A program made the position numbers and the translations under genes. From NCBI RefSeq assembly GCF_002017865.1, contig NZ_MTJN01000002.1, positions 2,790,001 to 2,854,000 on the forward strand: 64,000 nucleotides of DNA, given 5' to 3'. How positions within the stretch are numbered: the first letter of the stretch is position 1; each line of letters starts with the position of its first letter. The DNA comes from Rhodoferax fermentans. GTDB taxonomy: Bacteria > Pseudomonadota > Gammaproteobacteria > Burkholderiales > Burkholderiaceae_C. The notes under the pieces are model-generated. The model was not told where the DNA came from, did not search any database, and was given only the letters and a program-made list of their open reading frames with translations. Shown here in pieces: positions 8,161-17,213 of this stretch.

Positions 8161-9717
8161 ATGCCTCAAGTTGCCGACAAAGTCATTGACCACGAAATGT
8201 TGTTTCGTGAACCCGAGTACCAAGACCTCTTCGAGAAGAAGAAGGCCTTTGAATTCAACCATTCCGAAGCCACCATCGGCCAGACCGTGGAGTGGACCAA
8301 GACCGAAGACTACAAACTCAAAAACTTTGCCCGCGACTCGCTCGTGGTCAACCCGGCCAAGGCCTGCCAGCCGCTGGGTGCGGTGTTTGCCGCCAACGGG
8401 TTTGCCAAAACCCTGAGTTTTGTGCATGGCAGCCAGGGTTGTGTGGCGTACTACCGCGCCCACTTCTCGCGCCATTTCAAGGAGCCCACCAGCTGTGTGT
8501 CGTCCAGCATGACCGAAGACGCTGCGGTGTTTGGTGGCCTGAACAACATGGTTGACGGCCTGGCCAACGCCTACAGCCTGTACAAGCCCGACATGATCGC
8601 GGTGTCCACCACCTGTATGGCCGAGGTGATTGGGGACGACGTTGACGCCTTCATCAAAACCAGCAAACAAAAGGGCAGCATTCCCGAAGAGTTTGACGTG
8701 CCGTTTGCCCACACCCCAGCATTTGTGGGCAGCCACATCACCGGTTACGACAATGCCCTGCTGGGTGTGTTGCGCCACTTCTGGGATGGCAAGGCCAAGA
8801 CCACTGAGCCGCTGGTGCGCGTGCCCAATGACAGCATCAACTTCATCGGTGGCTTTGACGGCTTTGTCGTCGGCAACATGAAGGAAATCCGCCGCATTTT
8901 TGACCTGTTCGGTGTCCAGGTGAACATCATCTGTGACCCGTCCGAGAGCTGGAACACGCCCACCGACGGCGAGTTCCGGATGTACGCCGGTGGCACCACC
9001 AAGGAAGAGGTGGTGGCCGCCCTGCACGCCAAGGCCACCATCGTGTTCCAGGAATTCTGCTGCGAAAAAACCAGCAAATTCATCGCTGAACACGGCCAGG
9101 AAGTGGTCACCCTCAACGCCCCGGTGGGTGTGGCGGGTACCGACAAGTTCCTGATGGAGATCTCGCGCCTGACCGGCAAACCGATTCCAGCCGAGCTCGA
9201 AAAAGAACGCGGCCAGCTGGTGGACGCGCTGGCCGACAGCCAGGCGCATTTGCACGGCAAAAAGTTTGCCCTGTACGGTGACCCGGACCAGTTGCTGGGC
9301 TACGCCGCCTTCCTGCTCGAACTCGGTGCCGAGCCGACCCATGTGTTGTCCACCAACGGAACCCCCGAGTGGGCGGCCAAGGTGCAGGCGCTGTTTGATT
9401 CCACGCCGTACGGCAAGGGTTGCAAGGTGTATCCGAAGCGCGACCTGTGGCACCTGCGCTCGCTGCTGTTCACCGAACCGGTCGATTTCCTGATTGGCAA
9501 CACGTATGGCAAGTTCCTCGAGCGCGACACCAAGGTGCCGCTGGTGCGCTTGGTGTTCCCGATCCACGACCGCCACCACCACCATCGTTACCCCACCTGG
9601 GGGTATGAAGGCGGCCTGCGGGTGCTGGTGATGTTGCTCGACGAGTTCTTTGAAGCACTCGATGCGAACACCATGGCCATCGGCAAGACCGACTACAGCT
9701 ACGACATCGTCCGCTAA
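8161..9717 (+). CDS. nifK: NifK, nitrogenase MoFe protein beta chain
   Basis: NifK is the second subunit of the MoFe protein. It shares the P-cluster with NifD and docks NifH. The 518-residue length is normal. The P-cluster ligands are Cys69 (in [13 protein letters not shown]), Cys94 (in [13 protein letters not shown]) and Cys152 (in [12 protein letters not shown]). The C-terminal segment [22 protein letters not shown] is also typical. The start at 8161 is preceded by a strong AGGAG. A 142-base gap carrying a dispersed hairpin repeat separates it from the ferredoxin gene. Confidence 0.98.
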   Translation: MPQVADKVIDHEMLFREPEYQDLFEKKKAFEFNHSEATIGQTVEWTKTEDYKLKNFARDSLVVNPAKACQPLGAVFAANGFAKTLSFVHGSQGCVAYYRAHFSRHFKEPTSCVSSSMTEDAAVFGGLNNMVDGLANAYSLYKPDMIAVSTTCMAEVIGDDVDAFIKTSKQKGSIPEEFDVPFAHTPAFVGSHITGYDNALLGVLRHFWDGKAKTTEPLVRVPNDSINFIGGFDGFVVGNMKEIRRIFDLFGVQVNIICDPSESWNTPTDGEFRMYAGGTTKEEVVAALHAKATIVFQEFCCEKTSKFIAEHGQEVVTLNAPVGVAGTDKFLMEISRLTGKPIPAELEKERGQLVDALADSQAHLHGKKFALYGDPDQLLGYAAFLLELGAEPTHVLSTNGTPEWAAKVQALFDSTPYGKGCKVYPKRDLWHLRSLLFTEPVDFLIGNTYGKFLERDTKVPLVRLVFPIHDRHHHHRYPTWGYEGGLRVLVMLLDEFFEALDANTMAIGKTDYSYDIVR

Positions 9718-9740
9718 GGGGCCGCATCCGTCTATTGCGC

Positions 9741-9815
9741 GGGCCGATCATGCGTCTGCAGTCCTCGCCGTACGAGAGTACGGCTGCGGGCTTCAACGCA
9801 AGCTCGACAACGACG
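9741..9815 (-). repeat. Dispersed hairpin repeat, family 2, copy 2 (inverted)
   Basis: On the minus strand this reads like the repeat at 4352-4425. Its core is a perfect hairpin CCGTAC-GAGA-GTACGG (a GNRA-type loop), with CGCATGATCGG following. It lies between nifK and the FeSII-type gene. Confidence 0.6.
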
Positions 9816-9859
9816 GCTGCAGCACCTCAAGGGCTTCCTGCAAACCAATTGAGAACATC

Positions 9860-10207
9860 ATGGCGAACGTAACTTTTAGCTCTCCTCGAATGAAAAAAGA
9901 CCTGACGGTGTATGCCGTGGCAGGTGACACCAAGACCTTGCTCGCCGTGGCCAAAGCCAATAACGTGCCGCTGCAGTCCGAGTGTGAAAACGGCGAATGT
10001 GGCTCCTGCCAGGTGCAGGTGTCGGTGTTGTCGGGCAAAACACCGATTGGTGTGGCGCTGACCGAAAAGGAAAAACTGGTGCTCAAGCTCGCTGGCAAGA
10101 TCACCGCCCAGCAGATCGCTGATGCCGAGACCAAAGACCTGCCTCCCCCGTGGCGGCTGGCCTGCCAGATGGTGGTGCGCGACGAGGACATTCTGGTCAA
10201 GTTTTGA
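9860..10207 (+). CDS. FeSII/Shethna protein II-type 2Fe-2S ferredoxin
   Basis: This 115-residue ferredoxin has the plant-type 2Fe-2S ligands in CENGECGSC plus the distal Cys in WRLACQMVV. Its pattern (FSSP at the N-terminus, LPP-WRLACQ and DEDILVKF at the C-terminus) closely follows Azotobacter FeSII, which binds nitrogenase when oxygen rises and locks it in an inactive protected complex. The start at 9860 gives MANVTFSSPRM; longer upstream frames run through a repeat and are not credible. It follows nifK on the same strand and ends before a hairpin terminator. A generic role in electron transfer is the alternative. Confidence 0.8.
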   Translation: MANVTFSSPRMKKDLTVYAVAGDTKTLLAVAKANNVPLQSECENGECGSCQVQVSVLSGKTPIGVALTEKEKLVLKLAGKITAQQIADAETKDLPPPWRLACQMVVRDEDILVKF

Positions 10208-10270
10208 CCCCAAAACACCGGTTCACGGGTGCCCCGTTTGGCGCGCTCACCGTGGCATTAAAAAACGCAG

Positions 10271-10302
10271 AGGGCAGACCAGTTGGATCTGCCCTGTTTT
10301 AT
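10271..10302 (+). terminator. Candidate terminator of nifHDK-ferredoxin operon
   Basis: An 8-base stem AGGGCAGA/TCTGCCCT with a 9-base loop is followed by GTTTTATAT. The T-run is short, so termination may be partial. Confidence 0.55.
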
Positions 10303-10317
10303 ATGGAAAAAGTGCCT

Positions 10318-10349
10318 CTAGCCCTTAATCTATAGGGGCTTGTAGCAAT
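10318..10349 (+). repeat. 32-base interspersed repeat, copy 2
   Basis: CTAGCCC, exactly 17 bases, then GTAGCAAT. It lies in the intergenic region before the GntR gene. Confidence 0.75.
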
Positions 10350-10532
10350 TGATTTCATAGCGTTGTGTGGCTACTGCGTTGGCCACGCAGCGCGCTTGGC
10401 TGGTGCGTGGTGGCTTTCCCCGCATGGCACAGGAACGGCAGACGGTGGTATGGAGCCAACACCTGCCATACAAGAGCCAACTTGCTGCCTTCAGAAGGCC
10501 TGTTTTGTCAAGCCAGGTGCGATACTTGAGCC

Positions 10533-11234
10533 ATGCGTTCGAAAACCAAATCCGTTCGCGCTTTCCAGCACGTTGAACCTGTCTCCATCGGCACCCAGCT
10601 GCATCGGCACCTGCGCGGCGCCATCATCCGTGGTGAGTTGCGCCCGGGTCAGGCCCTGTCTGAATCTGAAATCGCCAAACGCTATGAAACCAGCCGCCAG
10701 CCGGTGCGCGAGGCCTTCATCAAACTGGCCGAGGAGCGGCTGGTGGTCATCTTGCCCCAGCGGGGTACTTTTGTGATCAAGATCTCCGTGGCCGACGTGC
10801 TCGACGCCCGTTTTGTGCGTGAAGCCATCGAGGTCGCTGTGGCTGAGGAGGCCGCCACCTCGGCACCGCCCAGCGCCATCCAGGACCTGCGTGATTTGAT
10901 CGCACAGCAAGCCAAGGTGGCGCCCGGTTTGAACGAGGAGTTTCTGGTGCTTGACGAGGAGTTTCACCGCACCATTGCGCTGTCGGTGCGCCGCACCTAC
11001 GCCTGGCGCATGGTGGAGAGCATCAAGGCGCAGATGGACCGCATCCGTTACCTGAGCCTGGATGACGCCACGCCCATCCACCTGATCATCGAGCAGCACA
11101 GCCGCATTGTCGATGGCATTGAGGCGCGTGACCCGGTGGCGGCGGCGGCGGCCACCCGCGCCCATCTGCGCGAAATCATTGTCTCGCTGCCCGATATTGC
11201 GGCGCAGTTCCCGGATCTGTTCGAGTCAGCCTGA
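10533..11234 (+). CDS. GntR-family regulator with FCD domain (sugar-acid type)
   Basis: This 233-residue regulator has an N-terminal winged helix-turn-helix (about residues 15-85, including LRPGQALSESEIAKRYETSRQPVREAFIKL) and an all-helical FCD ligand-binding domain to the C-terminus. The FCD subfamily usually senses sugar acids or short organic acids and represses adjacent catabolic genes. It is convergent with the mannonate dehydratase gene, with the TRAP transporter beyond, so it probably controls both. The likely operator lies between dehydratase and transporter. The start at 10533 begins MRSKTKSVRAF. Confidence 0.85.
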   Translation: MRSKTKSVRAFQHVEPVSIGTQLHRHLRGAIIRGELRPGQALSESEIAKRYETSRQPVREAFIKLAEERLVVILPQRGTFVIKISVADVLDARFVREAIEVAVAEEAATSAPPSAIQDLRDLIAQQAKVAPGLNEEFLVLDEEFHRTIALSVRRTYAWRMVESIKAQMDRIRYLSLDDATPIHLIIEQHSRIVDGIEARDPVAAAAATRAHLREIIVSLPDIAAQFPDLFESA

Positions 11235-11286
11235 GCGGACTGCGGCACACTGCTGACCCGGTGTCAGCAGCGGCCGAATCACGCTT

Positions 11287-12492
11287 TTACCAATTCCACA
11301 AGGTGCCGTCTTCCAGGCGGGCCACCGGCAGGTAGGCTGGCTCGTACGGGTATTTCTTGGCCAGTTCCTCGTCGATTTCTACACCCAGCCCTGGTTTGTC
11401 ACCCGGGTGCATGAAGCCATCCTTGTAGCTCCAGCCACATTGGAAGACGTCCATGGTCTGTTCGTGGTAACCCATGTACTCCTGCATGCCGAAATTGGGC
11501 GCCCACAGGTCAAAGTGCAGCGCGGCACCCATACACACGGGTGACAGGTCGGACGGGCCGTGGCTGCCGGTGCGCACCTGGTACATCGCGGCAAAGTCAG
11601 CAATACGGCGCATGTGGGTGATACCGCCCGAGTGGGTGATCGTCATGCGGATGTAGTCGATCAACTGCTCTTCGATCAGCTGTTTGCAGTCCCAGATGCT
11701 GTTGAACACCTCACCCACCGCAATCGGGGTGGTGGTGTGCTGGCGGATCAGGCGAAACGCCTCCTGGTTTTCAGCTGGTGTCGGGTCTTCGAGCCAGAAC
11801 AGGCGTGAGTCTTCCACCGACTTGCCCAGACGCGCGGCTTCAATCGGTGTCAGCCGGTGGTGCGCATCATGCAGCAGGTGGGTGTCGAAGCCAAACTTCT
11901 CGCGGATCGCTTCAAACAGCTTGGGCACAAAATTCAGGTACTTTTCGGTGTTCCAGACCTGTTCTTCAGGCCAGCCTTTGGTGGCGGGCTCATACGCTCC
12001 GCCTTTGGACACGCCGTAGACCGATTTCATGCCCGGCACGCCGCACTGGGCGCGAATCGCCTTGAAGCCTTTTTCCTGGTATTTGGCAAAGGCGTCCAGC
12101 GTTTCAGGGATGTCGCGGCCGGTGGCATGACTGTAGACCATCACGTGTTCGCGGGAGGCGCCACCCAGCAACTGGTAGACCGGCATGTTGGCCAGCTTGC
12201 CCTTGATGTCCCACAAGGCCATGTCCACGGCGGCGATGGCCGACATGGTGACCGGGCCACGGCGCCAGTAGGCACCTCGGTAGAGGTATTGCCAGATGTC
12301 TTCGATCTTTTGTGGATCGCGCCCGATCAGCAAGGGGCAGACATGGTCTTTCAAATACGACGCAACCGACAACTCGCGCCCGTTCAGCGTGCCGTCCCCG
12401 AGACCGGTCACACCCTCATCGGTCGTGATTTTCAAGGTCACAAAGTTGCGGCCAGGGCAGCAAACAATCACTTCGGCATCAATAATTTTCAT
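11287..12492 (-). CDS. manD: Mannonate dehydratase (ManD/RspA subfamily of the enolase superfamily)
   Basis: This 401-residue enzyme is predicted to dehydrate D-mannonate to 2-keto-3-deoxygluconate. It has the mandelate-racemase N-terminal domain and a C-terminal barrel with the metal-ligand pattern DAHHRL, WLEDPTP and GEVFNS, and a later [22 protein letters not shown] typical of the ManD/RspA group. The ATG at 12492 is preceded by AGGAG at good spacing; the ATG at 12510 lacks a site. It is divergent from the TRAP genes, which probably import its substrate. Some ManD-like proteins have low or no mannonate activity, so the substrate is inferred. Confidence 0.82.
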   Translation of the reverse strand: MKIIDAEVIVCCPGRNFVTLKITTDEGVTGLGDGTLNGRELSVASYLKDHVCPLLIGRDPQKIEDIWQYLYRGAYWRRGPVTMSAIAAVDMALWDIKGKLANMPVYQLLGGASREHVMVYSHATGRDIPETLDAFAKYQEKGFKAIRAQCGVPGMKSVYGVSKGGAYEPATKGWPEEQVWNTEKYLNFVPKLFEAIREKFGFDTHLLHDAHHRLTPIEAARLGKSVEDSRLFWLEDPTPAENQEAFRLIRQHTTTPIAVGEVFNSIWDCKQLIEEQLIDYIRMTITHSGGITHMRRIADFAAMYQVRTGSHGPSDLSPVCMGAALHFDLWAPNFGMQEYMGYHEQTMDVFQCGWSYKDGFMHPGDKPGLGVEIDEELAKKYPYEPAYLPVARLEDGTLWNW

Positions 12493-12642
12493 CACATCAC
12501 TCCTGTTCAAATCAATTCAGACAGAGGGAAAAGCTGGTTCAGCCGATCACGCTGGCACGTGAATCCGGAGCCTCAAAACCACTGCGGCAACCACCTAACT
12601 TTCCCATCAAAAAAGTGCAAATATGTTGCAAGCTCTCGAAAA

Positions 12643-12656
12643 GTATACTACCATAC
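12643..12656. promoter_or_regulatory. Candidate GntR-type operator
   Basis: The inverted repeat GTAT-N6-ATAC lies between the divergent dehydratase and TRAP genes, 64 bases before the latter. It is the best palindrome in the gap, but the assignment to the GntR protein is inference. Confidence 0.35.
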
Positions 12657-12719
12657 AAGTGCCAGCGGGGTAACCGCAGGGCAGCAAGTTTCAAACACCC
12701 AACGATCGAGGAAGCAACT

Positions 12720-13691
12720 ATGAAGAAGATCAAATTGTTGTCATTAACAGCCGCCTGCGTTTTGCTGGCCGCTGCGGCCCACGCGGCAGATTTCAACCTG
12801 AACGTGAGCTCGTCCCTGACAGTGGATGACCCGATGTTCAAGGGTCTGCAGCAGTTCAAGGATGGTGTCGAGAAGAACTCGGGCGGCAAGATTTCTGTCC
12901 GTTTGTTCCCCAGCTCTCAGCTGGGTTCAGACGAAGACGTGCTTGAACAAGCCCGTTCCGGTGCCGGTGTGGCGGTGCTGGTGGACGGTGGCCGTCTGGC
13001 ACCGTTTGTCAAAGAGTTTGGTGTGCTTGGCGCGCCCTACCTGACCCACGGTTACACCGAAATGCGCAAAGTGGTGACCTCGCCGTTGATGGACGACTGG
13101 AACAACAAACTGCGTGCTGCCAGTGGCCACCAGATCCTGTCCTTCAACTGGTACCAGGGTGACCGCCAGTTGTTGACCATGAAGCCGGTCAAAACACCCG
13201 CCGATCTGGCTGGTGTGCGTATGCGTACCCCTGGTGCGCCGGTCTGGCTGGAAACCGTTCGTGGCCTGGGTGCGACCCCCACCCCGATGCCTTGGGCAGA
13301 GGTCTACTCGGCCCTGCAGATGAAGGCCATTGACGCCGCTGAAGCACAAGCACCTGCCACCTACGGTCAGCGCCTGTTTGAGGTGGTGAAGTACATCACC
13401 AAGACCGGCCACATCAGCCTGATCACCGGTTTGGTCGGCTCCAAGATCTGGTTCGACAAGCTGCCAGCCAATCTGCAAAAAGTGGTGCACGATGAAGCCC
13501 TCAAGGCCGGTGATACCGCGTCCAAAGCCACCATCGACTCCATTGGCAACTATGAAAAGCTGATGCGCGAAAAAGGTGTGCAGATTGTGGACATCGACAC
13601 CAAACCTTTCGTGGCCTCCACCAGCGTGGTCTACGAGAAGCTGGGCTACACCGATCTGCGCAAGCAGGTGAATGCTGTATTGGCCAAGTAA
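12720..13691 (+). CDS. dctP: TRAP transporter substrate-binding protein (DctP family)
   Basis: This 323-residue periplasmic protein has a signal peptide (MKKIKLLSLTAACVLLAAAAHA, split here by its cleavage motif AHA) and a DctP-type solute-binding fold. It captures an organic acid and delivers it to the DctQM membrane pair. The sequence RMRTPGAPVWLETVRGLGATPTPMPWAEVYSALQ includes the Arg that binds the carboxylate in this family. The start at 12720 follows GAGGAAGC; upstream frames are not signal-like. Linked genes suggest a hexonate such as mannonate as ligand. Confidence 0.92.
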   Translation: MKKIKLLSLTAACVLLAAAAHAADFNLNVSSSLTVDDPMFKGLQQFKDGVEKNSGGKISVRLFPSSQLGSDEDVLEQARSGAGVAVLVDGGRLAPFVKEFGVLGAPYLTHGYTEMRKVVTSPLMDDWNNKLRAASGHQILSFNWYQGDRQLLTMKPVKTPADLAGVRMRTPGAPVWLETVRGLGATPTPMPWAEVYSALQMKAIDAAEAQAPATYGQRLFEVVKYITKTGHISLITGLVGSKIWFDKLPANLQKVVHDEALKAGDTASKATIDSIGNYEKLMREKGVQIVDIDTKPFVASTSVVYEKLGYTDLRKQVNAVLAK

Positions 13692-13700
13692 GGACGTTTT

Positions 13701-14192
13701 GTGGCACATCTGCTATTTAAGCTGGAGGAACGCCTGGCGATGGCGTTCTTTGCAGCCACCTCTATCTTTGTACTGATCGGGGCTGCCACCCGGACGGCGG
13801 GTGTGCCCGTCATCTGGGCAGTGGACCTGGCCCAGCTCAGTTTTGCCTGGGCGTGTGTGCTGGGCGCTGATCTGGCGCTCAAGAAAAACACCCACATCGA
13901 AATCGACATCCTGACCCGCAAGCTTCCGCGTTCGGTCAGGAAGGTGTTGGCCATCATCTGGTTGATCGCCATCGCCTTTTTCCTGGGCTTCCTGGTCTGG
14001 TATGGCACCAAGCTCACACTGCAAAACATGGAACGTGTGCTGGGTGATGTCGGTATCAGCTACAGCTGGGTCACCGCGTGTATCCCGGTGGGTTCATTCC
14101 TGATGCTGGCCACCGCTGTCACACGTTTGTGGCGCGGTCTGACCGGGCGCGAGGTTCTTTCACTTGAAGGTCATGACGGGACGGCGATATGA
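13701..14192 (+). CDS. dctQ: TRAP transporter small permease (DctQ family)
   Basis: This 163-residue inner-membrane protein has four predicted helices and the DctQ signature WAVDLAQLSFAWACVLGADLALKKNTHIEID between helices two and three. It starts with GTG at 13701, nine bases after dctP ends, preceded by AAGGA. It ends overlapping dctM by four bases (ATGA), so the three genes are coupled. Its job is to form the membrane complex with DctM. Confidence 0.9.
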   Translation: MAHLLFKLEERLAMAFFAATSIFVLIGAATRTAGVPVIWAVDLAQLSFAWACVLGADLALKKNTHIEIDILTRKLPRSVRKVLAIIWLIAIAFFLGFLVWYGTKLTLQNMERVLGDVGISYSWVTACIPVGSFLMLATAVTRLWRGLTGREVLSLEGHDGTAI

Positions 14193-15475
14193 GCGGCATC
14201 CTTACTCTTCTATTTTTGGTGCTGATGTTCCTCGGCATGCCGGTGGCGTTTGCGATTGGCATCTCGGCCGTGATGTTCTACATCTTTGGCCCGGTTCCGC
14301 CTGAAATTGCGGTTCAGAAAATTGCCACCGCAACCCAGTCCTTTCCGTTGCTGGCGGTGCCTTTGTTTGTGTTTGCCGGGCATTTGATGAATGCCTCGGG
14401 CATCACCAGCCGTTTGATCTCCTTGTCCACCGTGCTCACCGGCTGGATGCGTGGTGGTCTGGCGCAGGTCGCCATCATGCTCAGCGCCTTGATGGGGGGT
14501 GTGTCGGGCTCGGCCGTGGCCGACGCTGCGATGGAAGCCCGCATTCTGGGACCGGACATGATCAAACGGGGCTACACCCGTGGTTACACCAGCGCAGTGA
14601 TCGCGGTGGGCTCACTGATCACCGCCACCATTCCGCCCAGCATCGGGCTGATCCTCTACGGCTTCATGGGCAATGTGTCCATCGGCCGCCTGTTTGTCGG
14701 CGGTATCGTGCCAGGCGTGTTGATGACCATTGTGCTGATGAGTGTGGCCTACATCGTGGCACGGCGCCGTGGTTACACCGCCGAGCTCGCCAAACCGCCA
14801 ACGTTCAAAGAGATCGCGAATCGCATGTGGGAATGCAAATGGGCGCTGATGTTCCCGATCCTGCTGATTGTGGGGATCCGTTACGGGATCTTCACCCCCT
14901 CAGAGGCCGGTGCGTTTGCGGTGGCCTACGCGATTTTTGTGGGTATGGTGATCTACCGTGAACTGTCACTTGACGCACTGCTGAATGCGCTGCGCCATGC
15001 GGTATCAGACATCGGCATGATCATGCTGATCATCATGTTCTCGTCGATGATCGGTTACATGATCACACTCGAAGGTGTGCCTCAGGATGCGGCGTCCTTC
15101 CTGGTGGGCATCACCGAGAACAGGATCGCGCTGATGCTGTTGTTGATCACTTTCATCATTGTGCTGGGCATGTTCCTGGAGGCCACTGTGATTGTGCTGT
15201 TGGTGACCCCGATCCTGATGCCCATCATCATGCGTGTCGGCATTGACCCGGTGCATTTTGGTCTGGTGATGATGACCTGCGTGACCTTGGGCGGCATGAC
15301 ACCACCCGTGGGTGTGGCGATGTTCACCGTCTGCGGCATTCTCAAATGCCCGATGGACGAGTACATCAAGGAAGCGTTCCCTCTGCTGGCTGCTGTGATC
15401 GGTTTGGTGATCCTGATGATTGTGTGGCCGACCAGTGTGTTGTACTTGCCCAACCTGGTGTTTGGTGCGGGTTAA
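14189..15475 (+). CDS. dctM: TRAP transporter large permease (DctM family)
   Basis: This 428-residue polytopic protein is the ion-coupled translocation subunit of the TRAP transporter. It has the family's repeated GxxxP and GG-xSGS segments (for example MGGVSGSAVADAAMEARI and ATIPPSIGLILYGFMGN), and the later TLGGMTPPVGVAMFTVCGI. The start overlaps the dctQ stop. A strong terminator follows at 15499-15541, closing the catabolic cassette just upstream of nifE. Confidence 0.93.
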   Translation: MSGILTLLFLVLMFLGMPVAFAIGISAVMFYIFGPVPPEIAVQKIATATQSFPLLAVPLFVFAGHLMNASGITSRLISLSTVLTGWMRGGLAQVAIMLSALMGGVSGSAVADAAMEARILGPDMIKRGYTRGYTSAVIAVGSLITATIPPSIGLILYGFMGNVSIGRLFVGGIVPGVLMTIVLMSVAYIVARRRGYTAELAKPPTFKEIANRMWECKWALMFPILLIVGIRYGIFTPSEAGAFAVAYAIFVGMVIYRELSLDALLNALRHAVSDIGMIMLIIMFSSMIGYMITLEGVPQDAASFLVGITENRIALMLLLITFIIVLGMFLEATVIVLLVTPILMPIIMRVGIDPVHFGLVMMTCVTLGGMTPPVGVAMFTVCGILKCPMDEYIKEAFPLLAAVIGLVILMIVWPTSVLYLPNLVFGAG

Positions 15476-15498
15476 GACCTGACTGTCCCCCGTCAACG

Positions 15499-15541
15499 GC
15501 CCCCTTGTTTGAGCACTGTCTCGGCAAGGGGGCTTTTTTTT
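15499..15541 (+). terminator. Rho-independent terminator after dctM
   Basis: A perfect 9-base stem GCCCCCTTG/CAAGGGGGC (15499-15507 and 15525-15533) is followed by eight Ts. It would insulate nifE from the TRAP operon. Confidence 0.85.
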
Positions 15542-15626
15542 GTCGCAATTCCTTCAAACCTGCCAAATTTCCAGCCCAAGAAGGACAGTCCGAGCCAATA
15601 ACACCGGTCTGATGGCCATTTGACCC

Positions 15627-15641
15627 TGGCACCAAAAATGC
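15627..15641 (+). promoter_or_regulatory. Sigma-54 promoter for nifEN operon
   Basis: TGGCAC-N5-ATGC with GG and GC ten bases apart, 36 bases before the nifE start. I found no exact TGT-N10-ACA NifA site between the terminator and this promoter. Confidence 0.65.
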
Positions 15642-15676
15642 GATGACTCCTGCATTCACCCCATCAGGAGTATTCC

Positions 15677-17185
15677 ATGTCGACTTTGCTCAAGGCCAGG
15701 ATTGCCGACGTGTTTGAAGAACCTGGTTGTGACAAGAACCAGGGCAAAAGTGAGAAGGAGCGCAAAAAGGGCTGCACGGCACAGCTTGCACCCGGTGCTG
15801 CGGCGGGTGGCTGCGCCTTTGATGGCGCCAAGATCGCCTTGCAGCCGATTGCGGATGTGGCGCACTTGGTACACGGCCCCATTGCTTGTGAAGGCAACTC
15901 CTGGGACAACCGGCACAGTGCCTCAAGCGGCCCGCAGATTTACCGCACCGGTTTCACCACCGACATCAACGAACTCGATGTGATCTACGGCGGTGAAAAA
16001 CGCCTGTTCAAATCGATCCGCGAAATTCTGGAGAAATACGACCCACCTGCGGTGTTTGTTTACCAGACCTGTGTCACCGCATTGATTGGTGACGACATCG
16101 AAGCGGTGTGTCAACGCGCCAGCGAGAAATTTGGCAAACCCATCATCCCGGTCAACGCGCCGGGTTTTGCGGGCATCAAAAACCTGGGCAACAAACTCGG
16201 TGCCGAGGCGCTGCTGGACTATGTGATTGGCACGGTGGAGCCCGAGTTCACCACCCCCTATGACATCAACATCATTGGTGAATACAACCTGGTGGGTGAG
16301 TTGTGGCAGGTCAAACCGCTGCTCGACGCCTTGGGCATCCGTATCTTGTGTTGTATGGCCGGCGATGGGCGGTACAAGGAAATTGCCAGCGCGCACCGGG
16401 CCAAGGTGAACATGATGGTGTGCTCCAAGTCGATGATCAACATCGCCACCAAGATGGAGAAGCGCTGGGGCATTCCTTACTTTGAAGGTTCTTTCTACGG
16501 CATTGGTGACATGAGTGACAGCTTGCGCCAGATCGCCAGACTTCTGGTGCAGCAAGGCGCGCCGGACGAATTGCTGGGCCGCACCGAGCGTCTGATTGCC
16601 GTGGAAGAAGCGCGTGCTTACCAGCGCATCGAGCAATACAAACAACGCCTATCTGGCAAACGGGTGCTGTTGATCACCGGGGGGGTCAAGTCCTGGTCGG
16701 TGGTGGCGGCGCTGCAAGAGGCCGGGCTTGAGATTGTGGGCACCAGCGTCAAAAAATCCACCAAAGAAGACAAACAAAAGATCAAGGAGATCATGGGGGA
16801 TGACGCCCACATGATCGACAACATGACCCCGCGCGAGATGTACAACATGTTGCGTGATGCCCGCGCCGACATCATGCTCTCTGGGGGGCGCAGCCAGTTC
16901 GTGGCGCTCAAGGCGCGCATGCCCTGGCTCGACATCAACCAGGAGCGTTACCACCCCTATGCCGGTTACGAGGGCATGGTCGAGCTGGTGAGTCAGATTG
17001 ACCGCGCCTTGTCCAACCCGGTCTGGCAGCAGGTGCGCATGCCCGCGCCCTGGGGCGACGACGGTGAGACCCTGGGTGCGGTGGCGACAAGCGCGCCACA
17101 GGCGACTGACCAGCAGGCCACCCGTTTTCTGTCTGAGGTCGCCGCCCATGCTCTGGGGCTGGTGCCAGAAGAAGTACCGGCCTGA
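15677..17185 (+). CDS. nifE: NifE, FeMo-cofactor scaffold alpha subunit
   Basis: NifE and NifN form the scaffold on which the iron-molybdenum cofactor precursor matures. The 502-residue protein is a NifD paralogue with conserved Cys33, Cys46 and Cys71 (in VHGPIACEGNSWDNR). Its segment VCSKSMINIATKMEKRWGIPYFEGSFYG stands where NifD has its cofactor-binding Cys. It starts at 15677 after TCAGGAG. NifN follows 28 bases downstream. The C-terminal 40 residues, rich in Ala and Thr, appear family-variable. Confidence 0.96.
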   Translation: MSTLLKARIADVFEEPGCDKNQGKSEKERKKGCTAQLAPGAAAGGCAFDGAKIALQPIADVAHLVHGPIACEGNSWDNRHSASSGPQIYRTGFTTDINELDVIYGGEKRLFKSIREILEKYDPPAVFVYQTCVTALIGDDIEAVCQRASEKFGKPIIPVNAPGFAGIKNLGNKLGAEALLDYVIGTVEPEFTTPYDINIIGEYNLVGELWQVKPLLDALGIRILCCMAGDGRYKEIASAHRAKVNMMVCSKSMINIATKMEKRWGIPYFEGSFYGIGDMSDSLRQIARLLVQQGAPDELLGRTERLIAVEEARAYQRIEQYKQRLSGKRVLLITGGVKSWSVVAALQEAGLEIVGTSVKKSTKEDKQKIKEIMGDDAHMIDNMTPREMYNMLRDARADIMLSGGRSQFVALKARMPWLDINQERYHPYAGYEGMVELVSQIDRALSNPVWQQVRMPAPWGDDGETLGAVATSAPQATDQQATRFLSEVAAHALGLVPEEVPA

Positions 17186-17213
17186 ATGAGGCTTCACCCG
17201 AGACGCTTCCTCC

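Larger units (their letters stand above)
10208..10532. other. Intergenic region after the nifHDK-ferredoxin operon
   Basis: This 325-base stretch holds a candidate terminator (10271-10302) and one copy of the 32-base repeat (10318-10349). Beyond these I see no gene or recognisable site. Confidence 0.6.

Noticed and set aside
8128..9585. Long minus-strand frame of 485 residues across nifK
   Set aside because: It is a shadow of nifK, rich in His and Gly with no family pattern.
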